Of a stretch of 64,000 bases of DNA, positions 35,642-43,966 are shown in pieces; within the stretch, counting starts at the first letter, position 1; each line of letters begins with the position of its first letter. Position numbers and translations under genes: made by a program. The stretch lies in the NCBI GenBank assembly GCA_965237445.1, contig OZ250142.1, positions 2,914,001 to 2,978,000 of the forward strand. The letters run 5' to 3'. The stretch is from G963668185 sp965237445 (GTDB lineage Bacteria; Chloroflexota; Dehalococcoidia; Lucifugimonadales; G963668185). The notes beneath the pieces are model-generated. The model saw only the letters and a list, made by a program, of their open reading frames with translations. It made no database searches and had not been told where the DNA came from.

Positions 35642-35752
35642 GAGGCGCAGGGCTGGGTCAGCGACGGCGCACAAGCCATAGGCGGCTGCTGCGGCATCGG
35701 CCTCGACCACATGAAACTGCTGAAGGACACTCTTCCGAAGAGGCGGGCCTGA
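35642..35752 (+). pseudogene. Isolated 3' end of a homocysteine S-methyltransferase gene
   Basis: The frame GWVSDGAQAIGGCCGIG...LDHMKLLKD ends at TGA 35750-35752. GGCCG followed by a terminal helix is the zinc-binding C-terminus of homocysteine S-methyltransferases (Cys-Cys ligands). A TAG at 35639-35641 stops the frame upstream and no further homology precedes it; instead the 73-bp palindrome lies there. Only about 36 codons of a roughly 300-codon gene remain. It is either the last scrap of a deleted gene or a tail carried in by an inserted segment, as for the other duplicated gene tails here. Confidence 0.75.
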
Positions 35753-35878
35753 GCCCATAAGCCTCAGTCACACTTCGCCGCTCGCATTTCGCCAACAAAG
35801 GCCGAACAAGCCTTTGTCTCAACGCATTCAAAAAGATGCTCGTTCTCACGCGAAAGCTTGCGCAAGCAGGCCAATCGT

Positions 35879-36225
35879 TCATTCAAGCGCAAGGAACGCC
35901 CCATGTTCGTCCCTGTAGAAGGCGGCCAGATCATCACGTCTGTCGCGGATGATCGACTCTATCTCCGCCGTCGAGCAGTTACCCCGTCGAATCCAAACAA
36001 TCTTAGCCAAACAATTTTACGTGGACATCCAAACGTAAACGCCAGTTGCCGAAAGTCCGAGTCTTTGGAAACGATTACCAAACCGTTATCCCTCGCATAA
36101 GTCCAGACTATGCGGTCATCGGCGTGCTCCAGTCCGGCGTCTGTGACGTGGAGTGACTCTGGATGGAGGTCCCTCAATGACTCCTTAACTCGAGGAGAAA
36201 GGTTGTGATCGTACAGCAACCTCAC
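35879..36225 (-). pseudogene. DUF5615 (PIN/Mut7-C-like) toxin, frameshifted by a 14-bp duplication
   Basis: The N-terminal frame starts at 36225 (MRLLYDHNLSPRVKESL) and contains LHVTDAGLEHADDRIVWTYAR and VIVSKDSDFRQL, diagnostic of DUF5615 PIN-like toxins with acidic catalytic residues. It terminates early after KIVWLRLFGFDG. In another frame the expected C-terminus continues: GNCSTAEIESIIRDRRDD and FYRDEHGAFLALE, ending at 35879. The break coincides with a direct duplication: CCAAACAATCTTAG (35993-36006) followed by CCAAACAATTTTA (36007-36019). Removing 14 bp restores one frame. The start overlaps the DUF433 antitoxin stop by 4 bp. Confidence 0.8.
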
Positions 36226-36467
36226 AAGGGAGAAAGCGACACCAATCTTCGCTCCCGGTCAGCGGCAAAGGCCAGACATGCTCGGATGTCTTCCACTGTC
36301 AAGTCCGGAAAGTCGACCAAAACTTCGTCCTCAGACATACCTGACGCCAGGTACTCCAGCACGTCATACACGGTAATCCGTAAACCGCGAACGCACGACT
36401 TTCCGCCCCGCTTACCCGGATCAATTGTCAGGATCTTTGTGTAGTCCAATGGCAGTGCTGGCCTCAT
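36222..36467 (-). CDS. DUF433 family antitoxin
   Basis: An 81-residue DUF433 protein starting at ATG 36467 (MRPALPLDYTKILTIDPGKR). GKSCVRGLRITVYDVLEYLASG and DFPDLTVEDIRACLAFAADRE match the family, whose central part is a winged or HTH-like fold. DUF433 genes typically precede DUF5615 toxin genes, as here with a 4-bp overlap. The antitoxin is intact although the toxin is broken. A longer upstream extension of the frame to 36788 is not coding; it runs over the amidohydrolase promoter and start. Confidence 0.88.
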   Translation of the reverse strand: MRPALPLDYTKILTIDPGKRGGKSCVRGLRITVYDVLEYLASGMSEDEVLVDFPDLTVEDIRACLAFAADRERRLVSLSPL

Positions 36468-36590
36468 CTTCAACTGCTTTCCTAACTCTATCACCCCTAC
36501 ACCAGCTACACCCTCCCCCTCCGTTGACCACCCGGTGCCCCGCATGTACCGTCGAGGCCATTCGACAGCAGTCCACACGAGGTGCACGGC

Positions 36591-37857
36591 ATGGCGCTGA
36601 TGTTTAAGGCCGGGGTCCTTTACGACGGAACCAGGACGCCCCCAATTGAAGACGGCATTCTTCTGATAGACGATGACACCGTAAAGTACGCCGGGCCCGC
36701 CGCCGATGCCCCGGACCCCGACGGCGCCTATGTCGTCGACTACTCCGGCGCCACGGTCATGCCCGGCATGATCGACGCCCACGTGCACGTCCTCTCGTCC
36801 GGCAGCGAGTCGAGCGGCGATGAGCTCCGCTCCGCCACCGAGGACGAGGCGCTGCTCCAGGGCGTGCGCAACGCGCAGCTAGCCCTCGCGAGCGGCATCA
36901 CCACGCTCAGGGACCTCGGCGACTGGAACTACCTCAGCCTCAAGCTCCGGGACAACATCGAGTCTGGCGGCGTCACCGGGCCCCGGCTCGTGTGCTCCGG
37001 CCCGCCGATCACCTCCACCGCAGGCCAGTGCTACTGGAAGGGCATCGAGTGCGACACGCCGGACGAGCTCCGCCGCGCCGTCCGCACGCTCGTCAAGAAC
37101 GGCGTCGACTGCATCAAGCTCATGGGCTCAGGCGGCAACGCCACGCCGTGGTCCAACCCCGAGGCCTCGCAGTTCGACTTCGAGGGCTTCCGCGCCGTCG
37201 CCGAGGACGCTCGCAGGCTCGGCAAGATGGTCGCCGTCCACGTCCACGGCGTTGAGTCGATCAGGTTCGCCGTCGCAACGGGCATGGACACGCTCGAGCA
37301 CTGCCCCTTCCGCGCCAACGGCACCATCGAGTACGACGAAGCCGTGGTCGAGGACATCGTGCGCAAGGGCCTGATCGTGAGTCTTGCCATGCCCGCCACC
37401 TGGTACCGCATGACCGCCGACCAGATGCGTGAGGCCCGCAACCACCCCGGCCACCTGTGGGAGCGCCGCGCCGACACCATACGCCGCATGCACGCCGCCG
37501 GCGTCAAGCTCGTGGTCAGCAGCGACCAGGGCTCCACCGGCACCAGAATCGACGAGCTCGCCCTGCTTATGGAGTACCTGGTCGACGGGGTAGGACTGCC
37601 CTCGCTCGACGTCTTCCACGGCGTCACCGGCCTCGCCGCCGAATCGGTCGGCCTCGCTGACTCCGTCGGCACGCTGGAGCCAGGCAAGCTGGCCGACATC
37701 GCCGTCTTCGACGGCAATCCGTTCGAAAACCCGGCCGATGCCGTAAACGTGCGTGACGTGTACAAAGGCGGAACGGTGCGTCGTCCACAACGGCGGCCTC
37801 GTGGTCCCCAACTCGCACGCCATCGCCTCCCGGCGCCGCGGCCACGATAGCGATTGA
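36591..37857 (+). CDS. Metal-dependent amidohydrolase, C-terminus frameshifted
   Basis: A roughly 420-residue amidohydrolase starting at ATG 36591 (ALMFKAGVLYDGTR), preceded by GAGGTG. Metal ligands are visible: HVHV in MIDAHVHVLSS, VAVHVHG, LEHCPF and SSDQGS. KLMGSGGN holds the bridging-lysine-like position. This is the imidazolonepropionase/prolidase-like subgroup. Near 37779 the frame changes; the expected ending GGTVVVHNGGLVVPNSH appears one base out of frame and stops at TGA 37855-37857, whereas the uninterrupted frame ends at 37850 in arginine-rich nonsense. One extra C in GGTGCGTCGTC explains it. The true stop overlaps the TTG start of the next gene. Confidence 0.85.
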
Positions 37858-38654
37858 ACGTGCGCGTTGAACTCTCGGATTGCAGGTACGTCGGTGTGGA
37901 CGGCTGCAAGACTGGGTGGTTCGCCGTAGGCCTTGATGACGCTAAAGGCTACGGGTTCCAGGTGTTCCACAGATTTTGGAAGCTTCTCGAGTGTCTCAAG
38001 AAAGCGGATCTGATTCTGATCGACATCCCCATAGGTCTCCCCGAAGGCCCCGGTGGACGTGCCTGCGACCCGATGGCCCGAAGCCTGCTAGAACACTCGA
38101 CTCGCAAATCGAGCGTGTTTCCCGTTCCCACTCGACAAGCCGCCCATCAGGCCCGGAAGGAGCCGGGCAACCGCAACGCCGCGGCCATCGTCGAGCATGA
38201 GACCGCAGGCAAGTGCCTCAACGCCCAGACCTTCAACATCTCCCCCAAGATCGCCGAAGTTGATACGGTGATGCGCAATCTTAATCTCGAAGACCCTCCT
38301 TCCATTAGAGAGGTCCATCCTGAACTGTGCTTCTGGGCGTTGAACGACAGATCGGCGATGGACTCCAGCAAGAAGACCGAGCTCGGACGGAACGAGCGCC
38401 TGCATGTGCTCAAGAACGCTGAGCCGAGGACGGATGAGATCTACGAAGACGCCTGTAGGATGTACCTGAGGAAGGAAGTCGCCCGTGACGACGTCTTGGA
38501 CGCCCTTGTGGCGGCAGTGACTGCCCGGAGCGGCCACGGGCGGCTCCAGACCGTGCCGAAGTGCCCGCAATCGGACCCCAAGGGCCTCCCGATGGAAATG
38601 GTGTACTGGCTGCCCGACTATGCAGAGAAATCGCGCCAACAAAAGCAAAGCTAA
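37854..38654 (+). CDS. DUF429 domain protein (predicted RNase H-like)
   Basis: A 266-residue DUF429 protein. VGVDGCKTGWFAVGLD near the N-terminus and LILIDIPIGLPE carry conserved aspartates of an RNase H-like fold. SSVFPVPTRQA, REVHPELCFWALN and DDVLDALVAAVTA are family landmarks. DUF429 proteins are predicted nucleases, but biochemical role is not established. The start is TTG 37854, overlapping the corrected stop of the amidohydrolase (TTGA); GTG 37860 is an alternative. The last 14 bp precede the aldolase gene start. Confidence 0.85.
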   Translation: MNVRVELSDCRYVGVDGCKTGWFAVGLDDAKGYGFQVFHRFWKLLECLKKADLILIDIPIGLPEGPGGRACDPMARSLLEHSTRKSSVFPVPTRQAAHQARKEPGNRNAAAIVEHETAGKCLNAQTFNISPKIAEVDTVMRNLNLEDPPSIREVHPELCFWALNDRSAMDSSKKTELGRNERLHVLKNAEPRTDEIYEDACRMYLRKEVARDDVLDALVAAVTARSGHGRLQTVPKCPQSDPKGLPMEMVYWLPDYAEKSRQQKQS

Positions 38655-38667
38655 GGAGCACGATCAA

Positions 38668-39404
38668 ATGGCCATCAACGAACACGGACTGGCGAACATA
38701 AAGGAACGCATCAATCGCGGCGACACCGTCCGCGCCGTGACCCTGCCGGTTACGACAGGCAAAGACGGCATCGCGGCCGCAGTTGAAGCTGGCGGCTACG
38801 ATTTCGTAAACACCGACGCCCAGCACGCCGCCTGCGACGAGGAGCGGCTCCAGGCATTCTGTGCCGCCGCCACCGACATCGGCGTTCCCGTCAAGCTCAG
38901 GATCAAGCACACCGACCACGCCTACCTCATCGGCAACTACCTCGACCTCGGCCCCAGTGGGATCGAAATCCCGGAGGTCATGGAGGAGTCCACGGTCGAC
39001 GAGGCGCTGCGCCGGTTCTACTACCCGCCCGTCGGCCGCCGGAGCTGGGGCGGAAGTACACGCGCGCCGGCTGGTCCCCCGACGCCACGCTCCGCGAGTA
39101 CGCCGACTGGTGGAACGGCTTCGGCTGGCTCTGCCTGCAGATCGAGTCCGTTGAGGCCGTGATCAACGCCCGCAAGCTCGCCAAGAGCGGCGTCGACATG
39201 GTCTCATTCGGCCCCGCCGACCTGACCTTCAGCCTGGAGATGCACCCCGAGTTCCCGCTGCGCACCGTCGACGAGTGCGTCGCCCACGTAGCCGAACAGC
39301 TATCCGGCTCAGGCGTCCGCCTCTGCTACCGCATCGAGGACCCCGCCAACCGCTCCCGCTACACCGACATGGGCGTCACCGTGTTTCTTGAGAGGCTGGG
39401 GTAG
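38668..39404 (+). pseudogene. HpcH/HpaI aldolase family protein, frameshifted
   Basis: Start ATG 38668 (MAINEHGLANIKERI) with AAGGAG upstream. The first frame gives VRAVTLPVTTGKDG, YDFVNTDAQHAACDEERL and LDLGPSGIEIPEVM, typical of HpcH/HpaI (class II pyruvate aldolase) barrels with the metal-site Asp/Glu region. At about 39053 (GGGGCGGAAGTAC) one base is missing; the other frame then gives KYTRAGWSPDATLREYADWW, VINARKLAKSGVDMVSFG, PADLTFSLEM, and ends at TAG 39404. Total would be about 246 residues, the usual size. The 3' 150 bp occur again twice downstream. Confidence 0.85.
39255..39404 (+). repeat. Native aldolase gene tail (repeat copy 1)
   Basis: The last 150 bp of the aldolase gene, encoding PLRTVDECVAHVAEQ... 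and ending ...VTVFLERLG and TAG. It aligns without gaps to 42473-42622, and its last 99 bp align to 43741-43839. Confidence 0.95.
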
Positions 39405-39474
39405 GGAGGCGTCAAGCAAACATCCCCGGGAGTTCTCTACCCCAGTCAGGTTCAGGTAGCGGGGCTTGTCATCG

Positions 39475-42387
39475 TTACGGCGCCGTGCGCTTGCCACCGT
39501 GCACGCTAGGCTCCGAGCACCACTTTAGCCTGAGCAGGTCGAGCGGCTCCAAGACGCTCGGCGGCAGGCCCAGCATGTCGATCAGGACGCGATGGTCCAG
39601 TTCCTTTCGCGAGTTGTCGCGGTAAGCCTCGTTTGCCGGGAGGAACTGTGCGCCCCTCATATCCTCGAAGATCCCCTCGGCTGTATCCAGTTGCGTTTGA
39701 GTGAGCTTGGTGACATCCAGCGTCGGCATCGAGCGTATCGCCGTGATCGGCATGCTGCCGCGCCCTGCCTGCTGGCGGCTCGAGTGCCGCCAGTAGCACA
39801 GCAGCCCCAGCGTGCTATTGCACCAGAGCGTGTAGGCGACCTCCTGCGCACGCGCATCAAATCTGACGTTGGGCCATGCCCTGCCTCCGATTGTCCTTTC
39901 CTCGGTGAACGCGACCGCTAGAGGCTGCGAGTTGAACTGAAAGTCAGCATTGTGGTGCGCGTAACTTCGGGTATCCCATATCTCAGCAGCCAGATTCTCC
40001 ATTCCGAGACTAATGCGACCTTCGCTGTCCGCGCCGACCACCATGCGCTTCTCAAGTTGGGCGTCATGGGCCCATAGCATAGGATAAGTTGGTGAGCTTG
40101 ACGGAGGGCGAATCATTTCAAAGGCCGCCTTCCCTTGCCGTCCTACAATCACGGCATGGCCCTTGCCAAGCTCTCCTTCAGGGCTGACAGTTGAGACAGG
40201 CAAGGGAACGCCATCTCTTTCAGGCATCTGGGGCAACCAAAGTGAGCTGTTGGCAAGCTGGAACACAGTTTGTACTATGGCGAAGTCTGCGATTCCTGCC
40301 GCTGACCACGGCGCGTCTCCGCTCAGCGGCGCATCGATCACCTCACCCAGGCGCTCACCACCGACGAACAACGGAGTCCCCCCAACAGGCCCGTCTTCAA
40401 GCGTCCTGACGGCCGAGCCTTCCCTAACCGCGCTTATGGCTCTCGCGATCTCGGACGCCTCCATCTCACTCTCGGGGCGCCGACGCAGTGAAACGAACAG
40501 GCCGCGCGTCCCCTGAGCATGGGAAGACTTACTACACACGATCATGGTCTCCGCCATTCCGGTGTCCGCTGAGAACGATCTGTCGTGTTGCCGGGCCGCA
40601 GCGATAGTCAACACAGTCACCTCTCGGTAGTTGCCGGCTATCAACTGTCGCACTTTCTGCCAGCTCGTACCCTGCAATGAGGTCATGGGCAGCACCAGCG
40701 CGACTGTGCCGCTTTTTCTAACCATACGGTTGGCAAGGGCCACAAACCACGACGCGATTCCCGCATAGCCATGAGCGCACGTCCCTTTGGCGTATTCTTT
40801 AGCTAAATTAGCCATCCTCTTTTGAGTTTCGTGGTCTGTGCTGAGACCGTGAAACGTCTTCGTGTCATATCCTTCCGGATTACCCTTCTGCCAATCAGAG
40901 CCAGCCCTCGTAAATGGCGGGTTCATTATGACTAGGTTCTGGCTTATCGGCGGCATCTCCACGTCTAGCTCGGCTGGCGCCTCACCCGTTCCGGTAACGG
41001 AGGTTGCAGTGTGCATCGGGATCAGCGGCCTGAGTGCGCCGACATCGCCCAGCAGGTCGAGCGAGCCGAGAGACACGCCTCCGCGTGCGGTCTTCCCGTA
41101 CGGCGTGACGACCGTGCGAGAGCCTTCGTATCGCTCACGCGGATGTGTTGACGACAGCATCGACGCCGTCAGGTGAACGGACGAGGGCAGAACGTCGCAC
41201 GCGGTGAGCGCGTTCTCCATCATGTGCGCGTGCAGCCGCTCCGGGTCGCCCCCCGCGAGCCAGTGAAGTTGGTTCAGCCGTCGGTATGCCGCGTGCAACA
41301 GCGTGCCCGTGCCGCAGGCGTAGTCCGCGATACGGAAGTCCTTGACCCGCTCAGGATCGGCCCAGCCCCCATCATCCGGTATTGCGAGATTCGCCAGAAG
41401 TGCCGCCGATTCAGGCCTCGTGTAGAAGGTCGCCAGGAATTTGCGGTCCGCGATGAGTCTCTGGAACACGGTCCCCGAAAGGTCGTGCGACTGTGAAACC
41501 CCCAGCGCTACCAGTCTGTCAGCGGAGTCTTTCATCACCCGAAGCGCTTCTACGGCCATGCCCGGCGGGTTGATGCAGAGCAGCAGGTCGCTGGCGATCT
41601 TGAATATCGACCAGTAGTTGACGCCGAGTATCTTCCGCCACTCCTCCAGCACGCCGGCCTGCGAAAGAACGCCGTCGCTTGCCACCTGGTCAAGATTCTT
41701 CACGCCGTACTGGCCTGCCAGGTTCTGGTGAAACACCAGCGCGTTGACCAGAATCGTCGCGGCCATACGCAGCGTCTGGTCGCTGTACGGCTGCTTCAGA
41801 TGCTCGACGATTGCCGAATGAGTGTCCCCACTGAGTTCCGCGGCCTGGCGCAGAATCGTCGCCGCGTCCTGAACGCCTTCCTCCAGAACATTGACGGCCC
41901 TTTGAACCGCATCCTCCGGCGTAGCCGCGTAAACCAAGAACGAAGCCAGGTCCCCGATACTGCCTGAGATGAAGCCCGACTTCGGAAACCGCGTGAAGTC
42001 CGCCCCGCCGGATCCGGTGACAAGCGCATACTCCAGCGTCACGCCCTGCCTGAGCATGTCGTCCACGTCATCCAGTCCTGCGCAGTCACGCAGGGCCGTA
42101 GGCGACCTTAGCGCAATGGCCGAGTTGATACGCCCGGAAGCATTCACGACACTCGCGTCGAGGGCCTCACCCAGGCGGGCAAGTGCCTCGCCCTCAACGG
42201 TGTGGGCCGGCACGTACTCGTTCTCAATCACTACCGGCTGCGAGTCCGGCTGTACGATCAGAATGTCTGGCTGTCGCTGGCTGCCCAGGAACGCACCCCT
42301 ATTCTCTCCGCGAACATTCCACCGAGGAGCCATGCGGCCCAACAGCGTTGCGATGCGTCCGTTGAGTTGGCTTTCTATTATGGGCAC
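39475..42387 (-). CDS. Orphan N6-adenine DNA methyltransferase with nuclease-like N-terminus
   Basis: A roughly 970-residue protein from GTG 42387 (PIIESQLNGRIATLLG), chosen because GGAGG lies 7 bases upstream; the frame extends to TTG 42408. The methyltransferase core has SAM motif I ADYACGTGTLLHAAYRR (about residue 355) and catalytic motif IV NLVIMNPPF (about 490), the gamma-class N6-adenine pattern of HsdM/type IIG enzymes. The N-terminal 90 residues contain QPDILIVQPDS...VVIENEY, similar to PD-(D/E)xK nucleases but with Asn where Lys is usual. No specificity or restriction subunit is adjacent. It fills the interval between aldolase tail copies 1 and 2, so it is probably imported. Confidence 0.85.
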   Translation of the reverse strand: MPIIESQLNGRIATLLGRMAPRWNVRGENRGAFLGSQRQPDILIVQPDSQPVVIENEYVPAHTVEGEALARLGEALDASVVNASGRINSAIALRSPTALRDCAGLDDVDDMLRQGVTLEYALVTGSGGADFTRFPKSGFISGSIGDLASFLVYAATPEDAVQRAVNVLEEGVQDAATILRQAAELSGDTHSAIVEHLKQPYSDQTLRMAATILVNALVFHQNLAGQYGVKNLDQVASDGVLSQAGVLEEWRKILGVNYWSIFKIASDLLLCINPPGMAVEALRVMKDSADRLVALGVSQSHDLSGTVFQRLIADRKFLATFYTRPESAALLANLAIPDDGGWADPERVKDFRIADYACGTGTLLHAAYRRLNQLHWLAGGDPERLHAHMMENALTACDVLPSSVHLTASMLSSTHPRERYEGSRTVVTPYGKTARGGVSLGSLDLLGDVGALRPLIPMHTATSVTGTGEAPAELDVEMPPISQNLVIMNPPFTRAGSDWQKGNPEGYDTKTFHGLSTDHETQKRMANLAKEYAKGTCAHGYAGIASWFVALANRMVRKSGTVALVLPMTSLQGTSWQKVRQLIAGNYREVTVLTIAAARQHDRSFSADTGMAETMIVCSKSSHAQGTRGLFVSLRRRPESEMEASEIARAISAVREGSAVRTLEDGPVGGTPLFVGGERLGEVIDAPLSGDAPWSAAGIADFAIVQTVFQLANSSLWLPQMPERDGVPLPVSTVSPEGELGKGHAVIVGRQGKAAFEMIRPPSSSPTYPMLWAHDAQLEKRMVVGADSEGRISLGMENLAAEIWDTRSYAHHNADFQFNSQPLAVAFTEERTIGGRAWPNVRFDARAQEVAYTLWCNSTLGLLCYWRHSSRQQAGRGSMPITAIRSMPTLDVTKLTQTQLDTAEGIFEDMRGAQFLPANEAYRDNSRKELDHRVLIDMLGLPPSVLEPLDLLRLKWCSEPSVHGGKRTAP

Positions 42388-42472
42388 GTCGCAACCTCCG
42401 AGACGCAATCGAACGTGGGTTCACCGGCGCTACATGTTAGCGGAAAACCGGCACTCCTCGTCAACGAACCAG

Positions 42473-42622
42473 CCGCTGCCCACCGTCGACGAGTGCATCG
42501 CCCACGTAGCCGAGCAGCTATCCGGCTCAGGCGTCCGCCTCTGCTACCGCATAGACTCCCCCGCCGAACGCTCCAAGTACGCAGACATGGGCGTCACCGT
42601 GTTTCGTGAGAGGCTGGGGTAG
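42473..42622 (+). repeat. Aldolase gene tail, copy 2
   Basis: 150 bp aligned gap-free with 39255-39404, roughly 90% identical by eye. The reading frame is preserved to the TAG: LPTVDECIAHVAEQLSGSG, then YRIDSPAERSKYADMG and VFRERLG. Differences are mostly third-position or conservative, so the copy was evolving as coding sequence in another gene rather than decaying. It lies 85 bp upstream of the methyltransferase start. Confidence 0.95.
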
Positions 42623-42757
42623 CGGGGTTCCGGCAAGCACCTTAAGCGCCAATGCTAGGGGCAGGATTGAATCCTGCCTTTCGCGGCATCGCTTTTGCAC
42701 CGCCAACATTGGCCCATCATGGGCGCTCGTTCGCCTCCAATCCCGTGCCCCCATCAT

Positions 42758-42795
42758 TCGCAGAAGCGGCAGCACGCGTTCCTGCGGCTAAATCC
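42758..42795 (-). pseudogene. Remnant of an RHH-protein gene tail
   Basis: CGCAGAAGCGGCAGCACGCG followed by TTCCTGCGG nearly repeats the 3' end of the intact RHH gene at 43973 (CGCAGAAGCGGCAGCGCGCG TTCTTGCGG). Its distance after aldolase tail copy 2 (about 135 bp) equals that of the intact gene after tail copy 3 (about 133 bp). So the ancestral order aldolase tail then convergent RHH gene was duplicated as a unit. Confidence 0.7.
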
Positions 42796-42831
42796 GACAG
42801 GAATCTCTCCAAATGAATGGCTGATCTTCAG

Positions 42832-43338
42832 CTACTCCAGAAGCGACTCGGGTTCGACAAGCAGTTCGGCAACCCGAACTCCGAGAGCTTTGGCAATTGC
42901 ATCAAGAGTCTTGAATCTAGGCGTCTGTTCTCCCATTTCGACTCGCACTAAGGTCACCCGCCCAATGGCGGCAGCCTTGGCGAGAGCTTCCTGCGTCAAT
43001 CCGGCGGAACACCTGAATGCTCGAATGCGCTCGCCGATGGTTTTCCGGCCTTTCCTGGCGATCGCCTCGATCGTCGGTCGATAGGACGCGTCGCAGTAGT
43101 GACGAGCGAAGTCCCAGGGAATCTCAATGTGCTTGAACTGGGCAGTCTCTAGCACCAACTCGTACGGATTCGGCAACTCAAGGCTGCGCACTGCCGCCCG
43201 CCGGTTGATCTCAGGAAAGTCAGCGTACGGGATGAGGCCCTTGGCGCCGTCCGCGAAGCTCAACTCGACTCCGTCCTCCAGAAGTCTGGCAACCGTCATC
43301 ATTCGGTTCGCGTTCCTAACCAGAACGGCTTGCATCAT
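42832..43338 (-). CDS. DUF2442 plus XRE-type HTH protein (antitoxin-like)
   Basis: A 168-residue two-domain protein. Residues about 1-85 are a DUF2442 domain (VARLLEDGVELSFADGAKG, YPELNR-like FPEINRRAA). Residues about 105-165 are an HTH_3/XRE domain (IGERIRAFRCSAGLTQEALAK, GRVTLVRVEMGEQTPRFKT, IAKALGVRVAELL). DUF2442 genes characteristically pair with DUF4160 genes as toxin-antitoxin-like modules, and a DUF4160 frame ends 1 bp upstream. The HTH suggests autoregulation. The module lies between aldolase tail copies 2 and 3. Confidence 0.87.
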   Translation of the reverse strand: MMQAVLVRNANRMMTVARLLEDGVELSFADGAKGLIPYADFPEINRRAAVRSLELPNPYELVLETAQFKHIEIPWDFARHYCDASYRPTIEAIARKGRKTIGERIRAFRCSAGLTQEALAKAAAIGRVTLVRVEMGEQTPRFKTLDAIAKALGVRVAELLVEPESLLE

Positions 43339-43615
43339 CTACCCTCCGTGAATGGAGTCCCAAGTCCTCCTGATATCTTCGGCGTATCTTGCGTAAGTCT
43401 TCATGATGTCCCTGGATCTTCCGGAGGGTGGTGTGTCCATGAAAGTGCCTCCGTTCAACTCTATGCGGCAGACATCTTCACTGCCGACCCACACATGTAC
43501 GTGCGGAGGCTCAAAGCTATTCTCCCTGGTGTTGACAACAAAGCGGAACTGCCCCTCCGTAGCTACGGTCGGCGCTTCAGTGCCTCAGGCAGTGCGATGC
43601 TTACCACGTTGGCAT
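43339..43615 (-). pseudogene. DUF4160 family partner, 5' end disrupted
   Basis: The minus-strand frame from 43584 to TAG 43339 encodes TVATEGQFRFVVNTRENS, EPPHVHVWVGSEDVCRIELN, and a helical C-terminus (MKTYARYAEDIRRTWDSIHGG). PPHVHV with flanking strands is the DUF4160 signature. The frame has no start codon after the TGA at 43585-43587. Upstream, ATGCCAACG at 43615 begins the expected MPT, and VSIALPEALKRRP appears in a third frame, so two small shifts separate the start from the body. It is either a pseudogene or mis-assembled; its stop is directly adjacent to the DUF2442 start. Confidence 0.65.
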
Positions 43616-43740
43616 TTCGGGCAGAGTGTATCACGTAACGATACATCTGCTGACACCACGAGTTCAACGTCCGAGAGAGTCCCCGCCATGAGCATCCAAT
43701 TGGCGGACCCGTTGTCGCTTCCTAACCCTTGCCCCGTCAC

Positions 43741-43839
43741 GGCTCGGGCGTCCGCCTCTGCTACCGCATCGAGTCCCCCGCCGAGCGCTCCCGCTACGCC
43801 GACATGGGCGTCACCGTGTTTCTTGAGAGGCTGGGGTAG
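43741..43839 (+). repeat. Aldolase gene tail, copy 3
   Basis: 99 bp aligned gap-free with the last 99 bp of the native gene (39306-39404). It encodes GSGVRLCYRIESPAERSRYA, DMGVTVFLERLG and stop. At several positions it agrees with copy 2 against the native gene (SPAER for DPANR; A for T), at others with the native gene (FLERLG, SR). That pattern points to three related but separate donor alleles. Confidence 0.95.
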
Positions 43840-43966
43840 CGGCGGACACCGGCAAACACCGGCGATTCCTGGCGGGAATGGGTCCCCGCAAGTACCGTCA
43901 GCCGGCCGATAAGTGGGCGGGACTCCAGGCGTCCGGCACTGCTGTCAAGAGATCAGACGGCCTGGA

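Noticed and set aside
39405..43740. Tyrosine or serine recombinase within the tail-flanked inserts
   Set aside because: I searched the frames in all three inserts for integrase motifs (R...HxxR...Y, or N-terminal resolvase Ser) and found none.
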